Assembly: GCA_964538565.1 (NCBI GenBank)
Contig: CAZIGW010000126.1
Span: forward strand, 1 to 14,074
Direction: 5' to 3'
Length of the DNA stretch: 14,074 bases
Origin: CAYVBN01 sp964538565
Lineage (GTDB): Bacteria > Pseudomonadota > Alphaproteobacteria > Rhizobiales > Xanthobacteraceae
Shown: positions 13,393-14,074 of the stretch, one piece after another
Position numbering within the stretch: the stretch's first letter is position 1
Layout of the letters: every line of letters begins with the position of its first letter
The notes under the pieces: generated by a model
What the model was told of the DNA's origin: nothing
What the model saw: only the letters and a program-made list of their open reading frames with translations
Databases searched by the model: none
Made by a program: the position numbers and the translations under genes

Positions 13393-14074
13393 ATGTCCGA
13401 CAATCAAGGATTGCTGACCGAGACCGATATTCTGGTCATCGGCGCCGGGGCCGGCGGAATGCTCGCCGCCCTGAGTGCCAAGCGGCACGGAACGCCCGGC
13501 ACCCGCGTCACGCTGGTGGACACCTGGATGATCGGGCGGACGGGGCACACCGCCTTCTCGAACGCCTGGATGATCACCGTGTTTCCGCAGGACGACCTCG
13601 ACGCCATTCTGCGCGAGATCGTCGCCGGCAATGACGGCATCGCCGACCAGGTGCTCGTCCGCGAGGTCCTGGCCGGCTCCCATGCGCGCCTCGAGGACTT
13701 CGAGGCGATGGGGATGAAGTTTCCGCGTGCGCCCGACGGCAGTTACGCACGGCGGCCGACGCGCGGGCTGGACGTCGCGCGCGTGCTCTACCCCGAGGGC
13801 GGCGGCCTCGAAGTCTGCTGGCTGCTGCGGCGGGCGCTCGAGGCCGAAGGCGTGCAACTGATCGACCGGCTGTTCGTCACCGGCCTGCTGCGGGACGCCG
13901 ACCGCCGCGTGGTCGGCGCCGCCGGCATCCACGGCCGCAGCGGCGAGTTTCACGTCATCACGGCGCGCGCGACCATCGTGTCGACCAACGCCATCACGTT
14001 CCGCTCCGGCTTCGTGCGCGACATCACCGGCACCGGGACGTTGCTTGCCTATCGGGCGGGCGCGACGCTGCGCA
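13393..14074 (+). CDS. FAD-dependent oxidoreductase, AprA/FrdA-class flavoprotein, 3'-truncated
   Basis: The frame is open from ATG 13393 to the window end, giving 227 residues of the N-terminal part. TDILVIGAGAGGMLAALSA (11-29) is the FAD-binding Rossmann motif (G17-x-G19-x2-G22). GRTGHTAFSNAW (48-59) takes the place of the flavin-contacting segment of fumarate reductase, succinate dehydrogenase and APS reductase flavoproteins. TGTGTLLAYRAGATLR near the visible end corresponds to the family's GDG-x-AYRAGA block. The partner gene directly upstream encodes a two-cluster ferredoxin, an AprBA-like order. The catalytic half is outside the window, so APS reductase, fumarate reductase-like and steroid dehydrogenase-like functions cannot be told apart. 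CAGGA (13384-13388) upstream is a usable ribosome-binding site. The two genes are probably one operon. Confidence 0.85.
   Translation, partial: MSDNQGLLTETDILVIGAGAGGMLAALSAKRHGTPGTRVTLVDTWMIGRTGHTAFSNAWMITVFPQDDLDAILREIVAGNDGIADQVLVREVLAGSHARLEDFEAMGMKFPRAPDGSYARRPTRGLDVARVLYPEGGGLEVCWLLRRALEAEGVQLIDRLFVTGLLRDADRRVVGAAGIHGRSGEFHVITARATIVSTNAITFRSGFVRDITGTGTLLAYRAGATLR

Overview
The window looks like chromosomal DNA of an alphaproteobacterium, most likely a Rhizobiales/Hyphomicrobiales relative. Coding GC is very high and codons are strongly G/C-ending. Bug-type solute receptors, Ldh-family and ACMSD-like enzymes and a FixK/FNR-type box all fit that group. No tRNA, rRNA, CRISPR array, insertion sequence or phage gene was seen. 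Twelve protein genes cover nearly all of the sequence and no gene-free stretch exceeds 200 bases.

Region 1 (1-4529, + strand) is an assimilatory sulfite reduction operon. It holds the C-terminal part of cysJ (NADPH flavoprotein), a complete cysI (siroheme/4Fe-4S hemoprotein) and a complete fused cysG (siroheme synthase). cysI and cysG overlap by ATGA. CysG makes the siroheme that CysI needs, and CysJ supplies its electrons.

Region 2 (4583-12044) is a group of catabolic-looking genes. On the + strand are a PuuE-like member of the polysaccharide deacetylase superfamily, a Gfo/Idh/MocA oxidoreductase and a Bug/TctC-type periplasmic binding protein. On the - strand is a translationally coupled pair: an ACMSD-like amidohydrolase-2 protein followed by an Ldh-family (malate/lactate-type) dehydrogenase. 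Diverging from that pair, across 189 bases with palindromic sequence, is a + strand thiamine-diphosphate enzyme. Together the set reads as uptake plus hydrolysis, oxidoreduction and decarboxylation of a small carboxylated compound. The substrate cannot be named from sequence.

Region 3 (12045-14074) starts with a convergent spacer containing a strong hairpin and what looks like a degenerate rhizobial intergenic repeat. A CBS-CBS-BON protein follows on the - strand. Diverging from it on the + strand are a small 2x[4Fe-4S] ferredoxin and the start of an AprA/FrdA-class flavoprotein that runs off the window. The CBS-BON promoter region holds a perfect TTGAC-N4-GTCAA palindrome at exactly the class II FNR spacing from a -10-like hexamer, which predicts microaerobic control.
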